43,509 bases of DNA. Origin: Sharpea porci (lineage in GTDB: Bacteria; Bacillota_I; Bacilli_A; Erysipelotrichales; Coprobacillaceae). The position numbers and the translations under genes are program-made. Positions 1 through 9,000 of the stretch are shown here, one piece after another; within the stretch, counting starts at the first letter, position 1, and the number at the start of each line of letters is the position of its first letter. The notes beneath the pieces are model-generated. The model saw nothing but the letters and a program-made list of their open reading frames with translations. It had not been told where the DNA came from and made no database searches. The DNA is taken from positions 1 to 43,509 of the forward strand of contig NZ_VUNM01000023.1 of assembly GCF_009695655.1 (NCBI RefSeq), given 5' to 3'.

Positions 1-40
1 GTCCGTAAAAATATAGATACAAATCCACAGTGCTTATAAA

Positions 41-70
41 TGATATCATCAATGGCCGTAGATGATATCA
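41..70. repeat. 10-bp perfect inverted repeat upstream of tmcAL
   Basis: TGATATCATC (41-50) and GATGATATCA (61-70) are perfect reverse complements around a 10-nt loop. Each arm also contains the 8-bp palindrome TGATATCA. It is followed by only a weak T-rich stretch, so it may be the terminator of a gene left of the window or an operator for tmcAL. I cannot choose between these. Confidence 0.5.
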
Positions 71-84
71 TTCTTAATTCGGCT

Positions 85-124
85 AGAAAGGAAAAATACT
101 CAATTCTAACCTTAAATTGAGTAT
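85..124 (+). promoter_or_regulatory. Shine-Dalgarno plus spacer hairpin before tmcAL GTG start
   Basis: AGAAAGGA (85-92) is a good ribosome binding site but lies 34 nt from the GTG at 127, far too distant for normal initiation. The gap contains a perfect 10-bp hairpin: ATACTCAATT (96-105) pairs with AATTGAGTAT (115-124) around a 9-nt loop. Folding it away leaves 5 nt between SD and GTG, which is a normal spacing. The structure is therefore well placed to bring SD and start together. The function is inferred. Confidence 0.6.
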
Positions 125-126
125 AC

Positions 127-1281
127 GTGAAAAGCATGAGAATTCTAGGAATTGTTGCTGAATATAATCCATTTCATAAGGGTCATCTCTATCATTTAAA
201 ACAAGCCCAAGCCCTTATCAAACCCGATGTGACTATTGTAGTCATGAGTGGAAGCTTTGTGCAAAGAGGAGAGGTTGCTATTGTTGATAAATGGATCAGA
301 AGTCAGATTGCTGTAGAATGTGGGGTGGATCTTGTTGTGGAATTGCCTACGGTCTATGCTCTTGAATCAGCCGACTATTTTGCCAAAAGCAGTATTGAGC
401 TTCTTCATTTATTAGGTGTAACTGATATTGTCTTTGGCAGCGAGACTGCCAATATGGATCAATTCATCGAGATTGCAAAGACGATTCAGACAAATAGTGA
501 CACCTACAACAAGCTTGTCAAAGAGGCTATGCAAAAAGGGCTGCGTTATCCCGATGCATGTAATCAGGCCTTAAGCACACTCATGAATCAAGAAGTCAAA
601 ACACCTAACGACTTACTTGGACTTGCCTATACGAAAGAAGTGATCACCAACAATTATCCTATTCATCTCCATGCCATTAAACGCACAAGTCATTATCACA
701 GCGAGACAATCGAAACCTTCGCAAGTGCGACAGCTTTAAGAAAAGCTCTCAAAGAAAACAAAGATGTCTCAAATCAGCTTCCTGGCTATATATATTATAA
801 GGATAAGGCCTTACTTGATTCCAACGCCTTCTTTCCCTATCTTAAATACAATATTCTCATGAATGATCAGCTTGCCAACATTCATTTAGTTGATGAAGGT
901 ATTGAGAACTTGCTTAAAGAAACAATAAATAAAACTCAGAACATAAACGAACTCATCAGCCTTCTTTCTAGCAAGCGTTATACAAGATCGCGTATAGCAA
1001 GGATGTTAGCCCATATTCTTCTCAACAACTCGAAAGAAGAAGTGATTCAAGCAATGCATTTCTCACAGATTCGTCCCCTTGCCTTCTCACAAGATGGCGC
1101 TAATTATCTAAGACAGATTAAAAAGAGCTGCCCACTTCCTATTACAACAAAGATCCTTAACAAAAAAGATCCAATGTATCACATTGAAGCTAAGGCCACC
1201 AACCTGATTGGTTTAGTTGACCAGGAATTATTGGTAAAAGAAAAGAAAAGCATTCCCTATATAAAAAGGACTCAAGAGTGA
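127..1281 (+). CDS. tmcAL: tRNA(Met) cytidine acetate ligase TmcAL
   Basis: This 384-residue protein matches the YlbM/TmcAL family, which acetylates the wobble cytidine (ac4C34) of elongator tRNA-Met using acetate and ATP in the cytoplasm. The N-terminus carries the nucleotidyltransferase signature EYNPFHKGH (residues 12-20, with H17 and H20 of the HxGH motif) and SGSFVQRGE (41-49), both typical of the family. The length is also typical. The start is taken as GTG 127; an in-frame ATG at 136 is the alternative, but it has no better ribosome site. The stop codon lies inside a bidirectional terminator shared with the convergent EamA gene. No clear promoter was found; a hairpin sits between SD and start. 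Confidence 0.93.
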   Translation: MKSMRILGIVAEYNPFHKGHLYHLKQAQALIKPDVTIVVMSGSFVQRGEVAIVDKWIRSQIAVECGVDLVVELPTVYALESADYFAKSSIELLHLLGVTDIVFGSETANMDQFIEIAKTIQTNSDTYNKLVKEAMQKGLRYPDACNQALSTLMNQEVKTPNDLLGLAYTKEVITNNYPIHLHAIKRTSHYHSETIETFASATALRKALKENKDVSNQLPGYIYYKDKALLDSNAFFPYLKYNILMNDQLANIHLVDEGIENLLKETINKTQNINELISLLSSKRYTRSRIARMLAHILLNNSKEEVIQAMHFSQIRPLAFSQDGANYLRQIKKSCPLPITTKILNKKDPMYHIEAKATNLIGLVDQELLVKEKKSIPYIKRTQE

Positions 1282-1290
1282 GTCCTTTTT
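1263..1290. terminator. Bidirectional terminator shared by tmcAL and eamA
   Basis: A perfect 12-bp stem (1263-1274 with 1279-1290) and a 4-nt loop is flanked by A5 and T5, so it works on both strands. The TGA of tmcAL (1279-1281) and the TGA of the convergent gene (complement of 1272-1274) both lie in the stem and pair with each other's neighbourhood. The last codons of both proteins are therefore encoded by the terminator. Confidence 0.9.
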
Positions 1291-2159
1291 GGTGCGGATA
1301 AGAGAAATACAGTAATCATGATCATCATAAAGCCAACACCATCAATACAGGTTAATGGTGTATGCAGCCAGACAAGACCAAGAATAGCAGCTGTTAAGGG
1401 TTCTAGCGAGCCAATAATACTGCCATAGACGGGACCAATCTCCTTCACACCCGTTAAGAAGAATGTAAAAGCAAAGGCCGTCCCAACAACAACCATCAAG
1501 GCCACACCAAGCCAGCCAGCAAAATCAAGAGGCACATAGAGCTTCCATGACTGGACAAGTAGAGTCATGATGATTCCACCTACAAGCATGCCAATACCAA
1601 TCACGGGCATTGAGCCAAATTTCTTCATAAGCTGAACTGGTAAAATCGTATAGACACAACAAGCAAAAGCTGTCAATAAGCCAAAGAAAAGTGCATTTGG
1701 TGAAATAGAAAGTGATGTCAAAGAACCATGTGTTGCAACAATAAAAGTACCAGCAACAGCGAGAATAATACAAACAAATTCCATCCCTGTTGGAAGTTGA
1801 CGATGCATAAGACAGACAAAGATCATAATCATCACTGGATTAAGATTCTGAAGAACTGTTGCTGTGGCAGCATTGGAAAGACGGATGGTTGTCAGATAGG
1901 CAAGCTGTACAAAGGCTAAGCCAGCCAAGGCAAAGACAATTTCCACAGCCATATCTTTCTTGCTTTTAAGCAAGCTTCTTGTCGCATGAGGCATGGTGAT
2001 TAATGAAACAATACATAAAATAATCCCTGCAAAGATCATACGAACACTTACTAGCCATGGTGCATTGACATGATAAGCCTCAAAGAGATGCTGGCCCATG
2101 GAACCAGAAAAGCCCCAGCTTACAGCCCCGATGATTGTATAAAGAAATCCCTTTTTCAT
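1272..2159 (-). CDS. EamA/DMT-family transporter
   Basis: This 295-residue, very hydrophobic protein has about ten membrane segments arranged as two EamA halves (roughly residues 5-140 and 150-290), the pattern of the drug/metabolite transporter superfamily. The first segment ends in a SWGFSGSMGQ stretch common at EamA N-termini. Members export metabolites or amino acids; the substrate cannot be read from the sequence. It is a single-gene unit between the pheST terminator and the convergent tmcAL. Its stop codon is inside their shared terminator hairpin. Confidence 0.88.
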   Translation of the reverse strand: MKKGFLYTIIGAVSWGFSGSMGQHLFEAYHVNAPWLVSVRMIFAGIILCIVSLITMPHATRSLLKSKKDMAVEIVFALAGLAFVQLAYLTTIRLSNAATATVLQNLNPVMIMIFVCLMHRQLPTGMEFVCIILAVAGTFIVATHGSLTSLSISPNALFFGLLTAFACCVYTILPVQLMKKFGSMPVIGIGMLVGGIIMTLLVQSWKLYVPLDFAGWLGVALMVVVGTAFAFTFFLTGVKEIGPVYGSIIGSLEPLTAAILGLVWLHTPLTCIDGVGFMMIMITVFLLSAPKRTHS

Positions 2160-2234
2160 TTCAACAAATCCCCCATTGACATTAAATTATACATAAGCTT
2201 CTTTAAAATACTAGATGAAAATATGAGAAATCAC

Positions 2235-2262
2235 AAAAAAGACTAGCATGTTTGTGCTAGTC
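2235..2262 (-). terminator. Terminator of the pheST operon
   Basis: GACTAGCA (2241-2248) and TGCTAGTC (2255-2262) form an 8-bp stem with a 6-nt loop. On the minus strand it is followed by a run of six T (2240-2235). It lies 10 nt beyond the pheT stop. Confidence 0.88.
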
Positions 2263-2272
2263 CTTCATTCTA

Positions 2273-4663
2273 TTATTGTCTAATAACTGCATTGAATTCT
2301 TTCTTGACTCTTTCAAGAATCGCATGCATAGCTTTAGTGATGGATTCTTCATCAAGGGTCTTCGTAGGATCCTGGAAACGTAATGAAATCGCAATAGATT
2401 TCTTGCCTTCTTCAACATGTTCCCCTTCATAGACATCAAAGATCTTCGCATCAACAAGAATCTTTGCAGACTTGAGGATGGTTGTTAAGATATCCTGAGC
2501 TGGTGTTGTAGCATCAACGACAAGGGCTAAATCACGACTTACTTCAGGATATGTAGGAATAGCTGTGAATTTAAGTGCACTTGTACGTAAGTTCAAGACT
2601 TCAGTTAAGTTCAATTCAGCGACGTAAACTTCATCAACGCCATAGGCTTTAGCCTTAGCTGGATGTACTTCACCAATCACACCAACAATTTTCTTGCCAA
2701 AACGAATATATCCACTTCTGCCTGGATGGAAATCTTTATTGTCTCTTTCAACCTTTGTAAATGTATAACGCTTGTTAGAAATACCAAGCTTATCAAACAA
2801 CGTTTCTACAAAGCCTTTGACAAGATAGAAATCAACCTGTTTGCTTTCATTAAGCCATGGAATATCGACATAGCGTCCTGTACATGCAATCGCTAAGTTA
2901 GAGATTTCCTTATCCTGACGTGAATATGTATTGGCTAATTCGAAGATATTAACATCTTTGTTTGAATGATCAAGATTGTATTTGATTGTTGTTAAAAGGG
3001 CAGGTAATAATGACTTTCTAACAACAGCACGTTCTTCATTCAATGGTGACATAAGAGTAACAGTTTCATCATTATCATGGAATAGATTGAAATCATTAAC
3101 TGTTTCAGCACTTGTAAGTGTATAGGTTAATACTTCATGCAAGCCTAAATCAGCTAATGTTTTTCTGATCATCTTTTCCTTGGCCTGTTTATCTGACAAG
3201 ATACCTTCTGTCATACTCATGAATGGTAATGTATTAGGTAAGTTATCATAGCCATAAAGTCTAGCTACTTCTTCTGTTAAATCAGCATCCATCGAGATAT
3301 CATTACGGTATGTTGGAATAGTGACCTTGAAGTTTTCACCATCACTTTCATATGAGAAATGTAAACGTTCAAAGACATCAGCAATTTCCTGAGCTGTGAA
3401 CGATGTGCCAAGAAGACCATTTGTTCTAGCAACAGAAGTTTCAACAACCTTTGGTTCAATATGGAGTGGTGTATGGACAGTCTTATAGACTTCCTTAGCA
3501 TCAGCAAGCTGAACAAGCAAGTCAGCACAACGATCTAAGACATGTAAACTATTAGCTGTATCAATAGCACCCTTGATATAATGCTGGGAAGCATCTGTCA
3601 AGAGATTAAGACGTCTTGCTGTAGCACGAAGTGTAGCACCATCAAAGGTTGCTGCTTCAATGATGATATTTGTTGTTGTATCATCAATCTTTGTACTTTC
3701 TGCACCCATGACACCTGCTATACAGCCAATACCATCATCTGTTGAAACAATGATATCGCTTGGTTCAATCTTATATTTTTCTCCATCAAGCATTGTTTCT
3801 TCTGTGTCAAAGCCAGTCTTGATTGTGAAAGCTTTCTTAGTAAGCTTGTCATAATCATACATATGAATAGGCTGACCTGTTTCCACCATCACGAAGTTAG
3901 AAATATCAACAATATTGTTGATCGGCTTAATGCCTGAAGCAAGCAGGAAGTTTCTAAGCCAGGCAGGTGATTCATGTGTACTTACACCCTTAACAAGCTT
4001 GGCCCCAAAGAAAGGGCAAAGATCAGTTTCCACATTAACCTGAATTTCACTTTCTTTCTCATCATACTTCTTGACTTCTGGATAAGTCACATCTCTCTTC
4101 AATAAAGCAGCTACTTCATGCGCTAAGCTTGTCATCGCCATACAGTCACTACGGTTAGGTGTTAAGCCAATATCCATAATAAAGTCATCAAGGCCTAAAT
4201 AGCTTAATGCTTCAACACCTACTGGAGCATCCTGATCTAATACATGAATGCCAGCCTTATCTTCTTCTCTTAAGAGTCTTTGATCTTCTATTAATTCAGC
4301 AATTGAACAGATCATTCCATTTGATTCAGCGCCACGGATCTTGCCTGCAGAAATCTTACCGGCATGAAGTTCACAGCCAGGCAATGCCACAATGACCTTT
4401 TCCCCAGCAGCAACATTAGGTGCACCACAGACAATTTGTGTCACTTCACCAGGGGCAACTTCAACCTGACAGATATGTAAATGGTCACTATCAGGATGAT
4501 CAATACATTCCTTGACATAACCAACAACTAGCTTTGTACCTAGTGCTAAAGGATGATGTCCTTCTACTTCATGACCAATTCGAGTAATCTTTTCAGCTAA
4601 TTCTTCAGGATTCTGATCATCAACCTTAACATATTGATTCAATAATTTATAACTTGCTAACAT
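2273..4663 (-). CDS. pheT: Phenylalanine-tRNA ligase beta subunit
   Basis: This is the beta subunit of the alpha2-beta2 phenylalanyl-tRNA synthetase, 796 residues and the normal bacterial length. Domain order: N-terminal tRNA-binding OB fold (about 40-150), B3/B4 editing domain (about 205-385), B5 (about 405-475), synthetase-like core (about 485-695) and the C-terminal ferredoxin-fold anticodon-binding domain (from about 705, PTYPEVSRDLALVV). I take the ATG at 4663 (MLASYKLLNQYV), preceded by GGGGAGGAAT, rather than an upstream in-frame GTG at 4678 that lies before this SD. The start is 1 nt beyond the pheS stop, so the two are translationally coupled. Expression is set by the T-box leader upstream of pheS. 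Confidence 0.97.
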   Translation of the reverse strand: MLASYKLLNQYVKVDDQNPEELAEKITRIGHEVEGHHPLALGTKLVVGYVKECIDHPDSDHLHICQVEVAPGEVTQIVCGAPNVAAGEKVIVALPGCELHAGKISAGKIRGAESNGMICSIAELIEDQRLLREEDKAGIHVLDQDAPVGVEALSYLGLDDFIMDIGLTPNRSDCMAMTSLAHEVAALLKRDVTYPEVKKYDEKESEIQVNVETDLCPFFGAKLVKGVSTHESPAWLRNFLLASGIKPINNIVDISNFVMVETGQPIHMYDYDKLTKKAFTIKTGFDTEETMLDGEKYKIEPSDIIVSTDDGIGCIAGVMGAESTKIDDTTTNIIIEAATFDGATLRATARRLNLLTDASQHYIKGAIDTANSLHVLDRCADLLVQLADAKEVYKTVHTPLHIEPKVVETSVARTNGLLGTSFTAQEIADVFERLHFSYESDGENFKVTIPTYRNDISMDADLTEEVARLYGYDNLPNTLPFMSMTEGILSDKQAKEKMIRKTLADLGLHEVLTYTLTSAETVNDFNLFHDNDETVTLMSPLNEERAVVRKSLLPALLTTIKYNLDHSNKDVNIFELANTYSRQDKEISNLAIACTGRYVDIPWLNESKQVDFYLVKGFVETLFDKLGISNKRYTFTKVERDNKDFHPGRSGYIRFGKKIVGVIGEVHPAKAKAYGVDEVYVAELNLTEVLNLRTSALKFTAIPTYPEVSRDLALVVDATTPAQDILTTILKSAKILVDAKIFDVYEGEHVEEGKKSIAISLRFQDPTKTLDEESITKAMHAILERVKKEFNAVIRQ

Positions 4664-4664
4664 G

Positions 4665-5708
4665 TTATTCCTCCCCACTAAACTGATTCAAGAATCTCAG
4701 ATCATCATTATAGAAGTCTCTAATATTATCAATGTCATATTTCAACATAGCAACTCTTTCAAGACCAATACCAAAGGCAAAGCCCTGCCAAACTTGAGGA
4801 TCATACCCACACATTTCAAGCACATGTGGGTTAACCATACCAGCACCTAAAATTTCAATCCAACCAGTACCCTTGCACATTGAACAGCCCTTGCCACCAC
4901 AGTTACCACAGCTAATATCAACTTCAACTGATGGTTCAGTAAATGGGAAATAAGAAGGTCTTAAACGAATTTCACGCTTTTCTCCAAACATCTTCTTTAC
5001 AAACAATTCCAAAGTACCTTTTAAATCCGCCATTGTAATATTCTTATCAACAACTAAACCTTCACATTGCGCAAACTGATGAGAATGTGTTGCATCATCA
5101 TCATCACGACGATAAGTCTTACCAGGACAGATGACCTTAATTGGCTGTGCTCCACCATTTGCAATCTTATCCAACATAACATGAGCCTGTACAGGTGATG
5201 TATGTGTACGCATAAGCGTGTTTTCATCAATATAGAATGTATCCTGCATGTCTCTAGCTGGATGACCCTTAGGGAGATTCATTAACTCAAAGTTATAATG
5301 ATCAGTTTCTACTTCAGGTCCTTCAGCTACTTCATAACCCATTCCTAGGAATAAGTTTTCAAGATCATTCTTAACAATAGTAATAGGATGCAATGAGCCA
5401 GCAGGTAATCTTCTTGCTGGTAATGAAATATCAATATCTTCACTTTCAATCTTTGCTTCAAGAGCTAAAGCTTCAAGTTCAGCTTTCTTTGCTTCAACCT
5501 TCTTTGCAATAGATTGCTTGACTTCATTAGAAATCTTACCAAAGTTTGCTCTTTCTTCCTTGCTCATGTCACGCATTTGTTTCATTGCTGCCTGAATTGG
5601 TGATTTCTTACCAAGATAGGAAACACGTGCATCATTCAGTTCTTTCAGATCAGTTGCTTCCTGAATCTTCTTCAGGGCTTCTTCACCGATACGTTTCAAC
5701 TCGTCCAT
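4665..5708 (-). CDS. pheS: Phenylalanine-tRNA ligase alpha subunit
   Basis: This 347-residue protein is the catalytic alpha subunit. It has an N-terminal coiled-coil tRNA-binding arm (about 1-100) and a class II aminoacyl-tRNA synthetase core with motif 2 ([19 protein letters not shown]) and motif 3 ([14 protein letters not shown]). A Cys-rich loop ([17 protein letters not shown]) sits between them, as in other Firmicutes PheS. The ATG at 5708 is used because AGGAGG ends 6 nt upstream; an in-frame TTG at 5726 lies upstream of that SD and is rejected. Its last codons (GEE and stop) contain the SD of pheT. The gene is the first of the T-box-controlled operon. Confidence 0.97.
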   Translation of the reverse strand: MDELKRIGEEALKKIQEATDLKELNDARVSYLGKKSPIQAAMKQMRDMSKEERANFGKISNEVKQSIAKKVEAKKAELEALALEAKIESEDIDISLPARRLPAGSLHPITIVKNDLENLFLGMGYEVAEGPEVETDHYNFELMNLPKGHPARDMQDTFYIDENTLMRTHTSPVQAHVMLDKIANGGAQPIKVICPGKTYRRDDDDATHSHQFAQCEGLVVDKNITMADLKGTLELFVKKMFGEKREIRLRPSYFPFTEPSVEVDISCGNCGGKGCSMCKGTGWIEILGAGMVNPHVLEMCGYDPQVWQGFAFGIGLERVAMLKYDIDNIRDFYNDDLRFLNQFSGEE

Positions 5709-5730
5709 ATTCTTCCTCCTAGACAAAATA

Positions 5731-5941
5731 AAAAAGTCGCTCCAGCTAGGAACGACTCATATCGCGGTACCATCCTAATTCATGTCAATAGACATGCTCT
5801 TGATTCACTTTAACGCAGTTTCACGGCGAGGATTGGTCGCTCTCCAAGATGAATTCAGTAATCTATCTCATAGAAGATTTCCACCAGCCTCTTCCTCTCT
5901 ATATGCCTTCAATCACTTACTACTTCTCTTCATCGATTTAT
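5731..5941 (-). promoter_or_regulatory. T-box riboswitch (tRNA-Phe) controlling pheST
   Basis: On the minus strand the leader carries the T-box AGGATGGTACCGCG (5776 to 5763), whose UGGU bulge can pair with the ACCA end of uncharged tRNA-Phe. It is followed by a terminator, a 9-10 bp stem around 5735-5756 and a U run. The upstream arm has the usual stem I opening (GATGAAGAG near 5935-5925) and an AGAGAGG/GGTGGAA block. A UUC triplet at 5853-5851 just before ATCTTGGAG is the likely Phe specifier codon. Uncharged tRNA-Phe should favour the antiterminator and read-through. The motif is unmistakable; the specifier assignment is an inference from position. Confidence 0.95.
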
Positions 5942-5947
5942 GTGACT

Positions 5948-5976
5948 ATTATAATCAAAAGTTTAGGCATTATCAA
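5948..5976 (-). promoter_or_regulatory. Promoter of the pheST T-box transcript
   Basis: On the minus strand TTGATA (5976-5971) and TATAAT (5953-5948) are separated by 17 nt. Transcription would start near 5941, directly at the 5' end of the T-box leader. Confidence 0.85.
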
Positions 5977-6006
5977 GCCATTATTTCATGCTTTAAACAC
6001 ACATAC

Positions 6007-6035
6007 AAAAGGGAATGGCATCTAAGACACCATTC
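6007..6035 (-). terminator. Weak terminator behind the surface-protein gene
   Basis: GACACCATTC (6026-6035) and GAATGGCATC (6013-6022) form a 10-bp stem with two G-U pairs and a 3-nt loop when read on the minus strand. It is followed by CCCTTTTG. It lies about 20 nt after the stop of the large surface protein and just upstream of the pheS promoter. The U run is short, so leakage into the T-box leader is possible. Confidence 0.55.
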
Positions 6036-6055
6036 ACCTCTCAATAATCTTACGA

Positions 6056-9000
6056 TTAAGAATTTTCTTTTTTCTTTCTAAGCATGACTACTGCACCAGC
6101 AGAAGCAATAAGTGTCAGCATCCAGCCTTCCATGACAACTGGATCACCAGTCTGAACAGCTTTCTTCTTTGTAGCATTCGCCTTTGATGTAGGCTTCACG
6201 CTCTTAGCTTGACTATTCTTAGCAGCAGCCGTGTTGTTAGTAGAAGTGCTAGTCTTTGTATCAATATGCTTTTCAGCAACACTGTAGCCTAACAAGAAGG
6301 CAGAATACTTGTCGCTTGTAAAGCTAATCTCATCGCCATGTACTTCAACAGGAAGATCCTCAATCACATCATCATGCAAGCGAACAACATGATACGTTCT
6401 ACCCTCAACAGCCTTCACATGCATTGTATACGTAATAGGTTGAGAAAGCTGTGAAAGAGTACCACTGCTTGTTTCAACACCTAATGCAAAATAGTCAATA
6501 GGTACAATCTTATGTGCCTTTGCATAAGCACCAAGAACATCAACATCTTCCTTAGAAGCATCATCCTGATGAATCAGACGTCCCTCAACACTTTCACCAT
6601 GACTTAATTTTGCAAGCACATCATCACGATCAAAGCTCTTTCTAATTGCATCTTCATATAACTTAGCTTCAATCTCAACATCTGCATCATCAACAGTCGC
6701 ATTATGCTCATCCTGACGCACAATAGATATACCAGCAACAATCTTATCCATAGCTTCATTATAAGCCTTCTTAGCTGCTTCCAGCTCAGAAGAAGCATTT
6801 GCTAGGGCTGCAGCACTACGTTCCTGCTCTTTCTTAGCCTCAGCAAGCTTAGCATTTGTAGCATTAACATCAACAATAGCCTGACTCAAGCTAGCATAGG
6901 CACTTTCTTCGCCATCAAGAGCTTTCTTATATTCTGCATCAGCCTTATTAGCCTCATCTTTAAGATAATCAACCTTATTATTCTTTACAGCATCCTGAAG
7001 CTTGCTCAAAGAAGCAGTAAGATCATTAACTTTCTTTGTACTATCTTGAAGTTCCTTTTCAATTTGTTCTTTCTTATTGAGAGCTTTATCTAAGATATCA
7101 TACTGTTTCTTTGCATCATCGAGATTATTTCTTGCAATTGTATATGCTGTACTAGCATCATTCAATTTTTCATTAGCCTGAATAAAATTATAATTCTTAG
7201 AAAGATGGAATTGAGCAGCCTTATCTGCCTTTTCAGCAGCATCCTGAGCAGCTTTCTGAGCTTTGTCATAAGCAGTTTTAGCATTATTGAGTTTCTCTAT
7301 TGCAGCTGCAAGCGCATCATCAGCTGCTTTCTGTCCTTTTGTGACATTTGCAAGCTTCTCTTTTGCAGCATTTAACTTCTCCGCAGCCTTCTTAGCATCA
7401 CTTGCAGCCTGTGCACTTAATGCATCCTGTTCCTCTTTTGCCTTTTTAGCATCATCGAGATTCTTTTTAGCCTGACTGATAGATTCTTCTATCTTTGTAC
7501 GTTCAGATTTCTTTTGCGCAAGTACATTTTCAGCATCAGTTACTTCCTGATGAGCAGATTTTGCCTCTGCCTTCTTCGCTTCGGCTTCAGTCCTTGCGGA
7601 ATCCTCAGCCTTCTGAGCGTCATTCAGTGCTGTTTTTGCCTTGTCAAGGGCATTCTTTGCCTCTTCCGCCGCCGTTCCTGCAAGAAGGGCATCTGCCTGC
7701 TGCTCGCGCGACTGCTTTTCGGCCTTCAGTGCATCAATCTGCTGTGAGAGCTTCTTCGTGTCAAGGGTATCAAGATACTGGTTAAGAAGCTTTTCATAGT
7801 CTTCAAGAGACATAACACCTCTTGTTGCAAAATCAGAGACCTTTAACTCGGCCGGATCGGCATCAGATATAATATAGGTTTCTGATTCGTCCCCCCACGT
7901 AATTTCCATGCCACTTGTATTTGACGATGGGGCCCCTGAATAATCGTTATAAGCCGCTGCACCAATTACATCGTTTTCACCTTTCGGAGCGCCATTTGTG
8001 GTAAAGAGTATGTTATAATAATGTCCTGTTGAAAATTCGTAATTGCCGTAATCGTCTTTTGCTTTTGCAAGCTCTTTAGCTTTGTTGTCAACATCTTTCT
8101 TTGTTTTGATGTCTGGCCCCCAATTAGCTATAATATATTTGTAGTCGTCTTCAGTCAGTTTAATGCCATCTCTAACCGATGCAACCATTTTTTCTTCGTA
8201 GTACCAACCGAATACCGTGTATTTTGCACCATAGCCCCAGGCCAGATTTTCTGCAGCACTAGGTCCATTGTATCCGTGACGCCCAATGTGTGCCTGATGA
8301 TATGCTGACCAGTTCGTATGAATAATCGCCGTTGCTACCGCAGGAAGACTGACCTTCATGTCATCAAGTCCTTCTGATCTTCTGACACGGTTGATTTCCT
8401 TCATGATTGCGATGCCGTTCTTCAGGTTCTCGATACTTGAAGCGTCGCCTTCCTGCCCATCGCGGGTGTACTTATGAACCGGTTCGCGCACGCCTGTCCC
8501 AGCACTTTTTCCGTCCACTGTCGTCTCATATACCGTTGCCGGTGTGTTATATGAGTGAATGGCCGCCTCGTCTCCTGCCCATTCAGCAAACCCGATGAAG
8601 CCCTTGTTGTACTGGTTCTGTGCGTTGTCCATCTGCTTCTGGATCTTGTTGATTTCTTCTTGTTTTGCTTGTACCTGTTTTCGCAACTCTTCAGCTTTTT
8701 GTTTTTTCTCTGCAACTTTATCTAATGCATCATCATAAGCCTTCTGTTTTGCATTGACATCTGCCTGCGCTTCTGCAGTCTTTTTTTGTGCATCAGCATA
8801 CTTGTTGTCAGCTTTAGCTTTTTCTGCATCTTGGGATGAAGCCGTATTTATCTTATTAGAGAGGTTGTCTTCAGCTTGCTTGATTTCATTGTTTTTGTTT
8901 GTTTCATCATTTTGTAGTTGATCAAGAGCTTTGTTAGCAGTATTGGCATCATTAGCTTTTTGAGAAGCTTTCTGTGCTTCTTCACTTGCTTTTGCATCAG

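Noticed and set aside
5782-6081. 99-residue plus-strand frame across the T-box leader
   Set aside because: The region is fully explained by the minus-strand T-box, promoter and terminator; no SD before the frame.
7287-8715. Several frames antisense or out of frame within the surface-protein gene
   Set aside because: Ala-rich coiled-coil DNA leaves long open shadows on the other strand; none has an SD or a recognisable domain.
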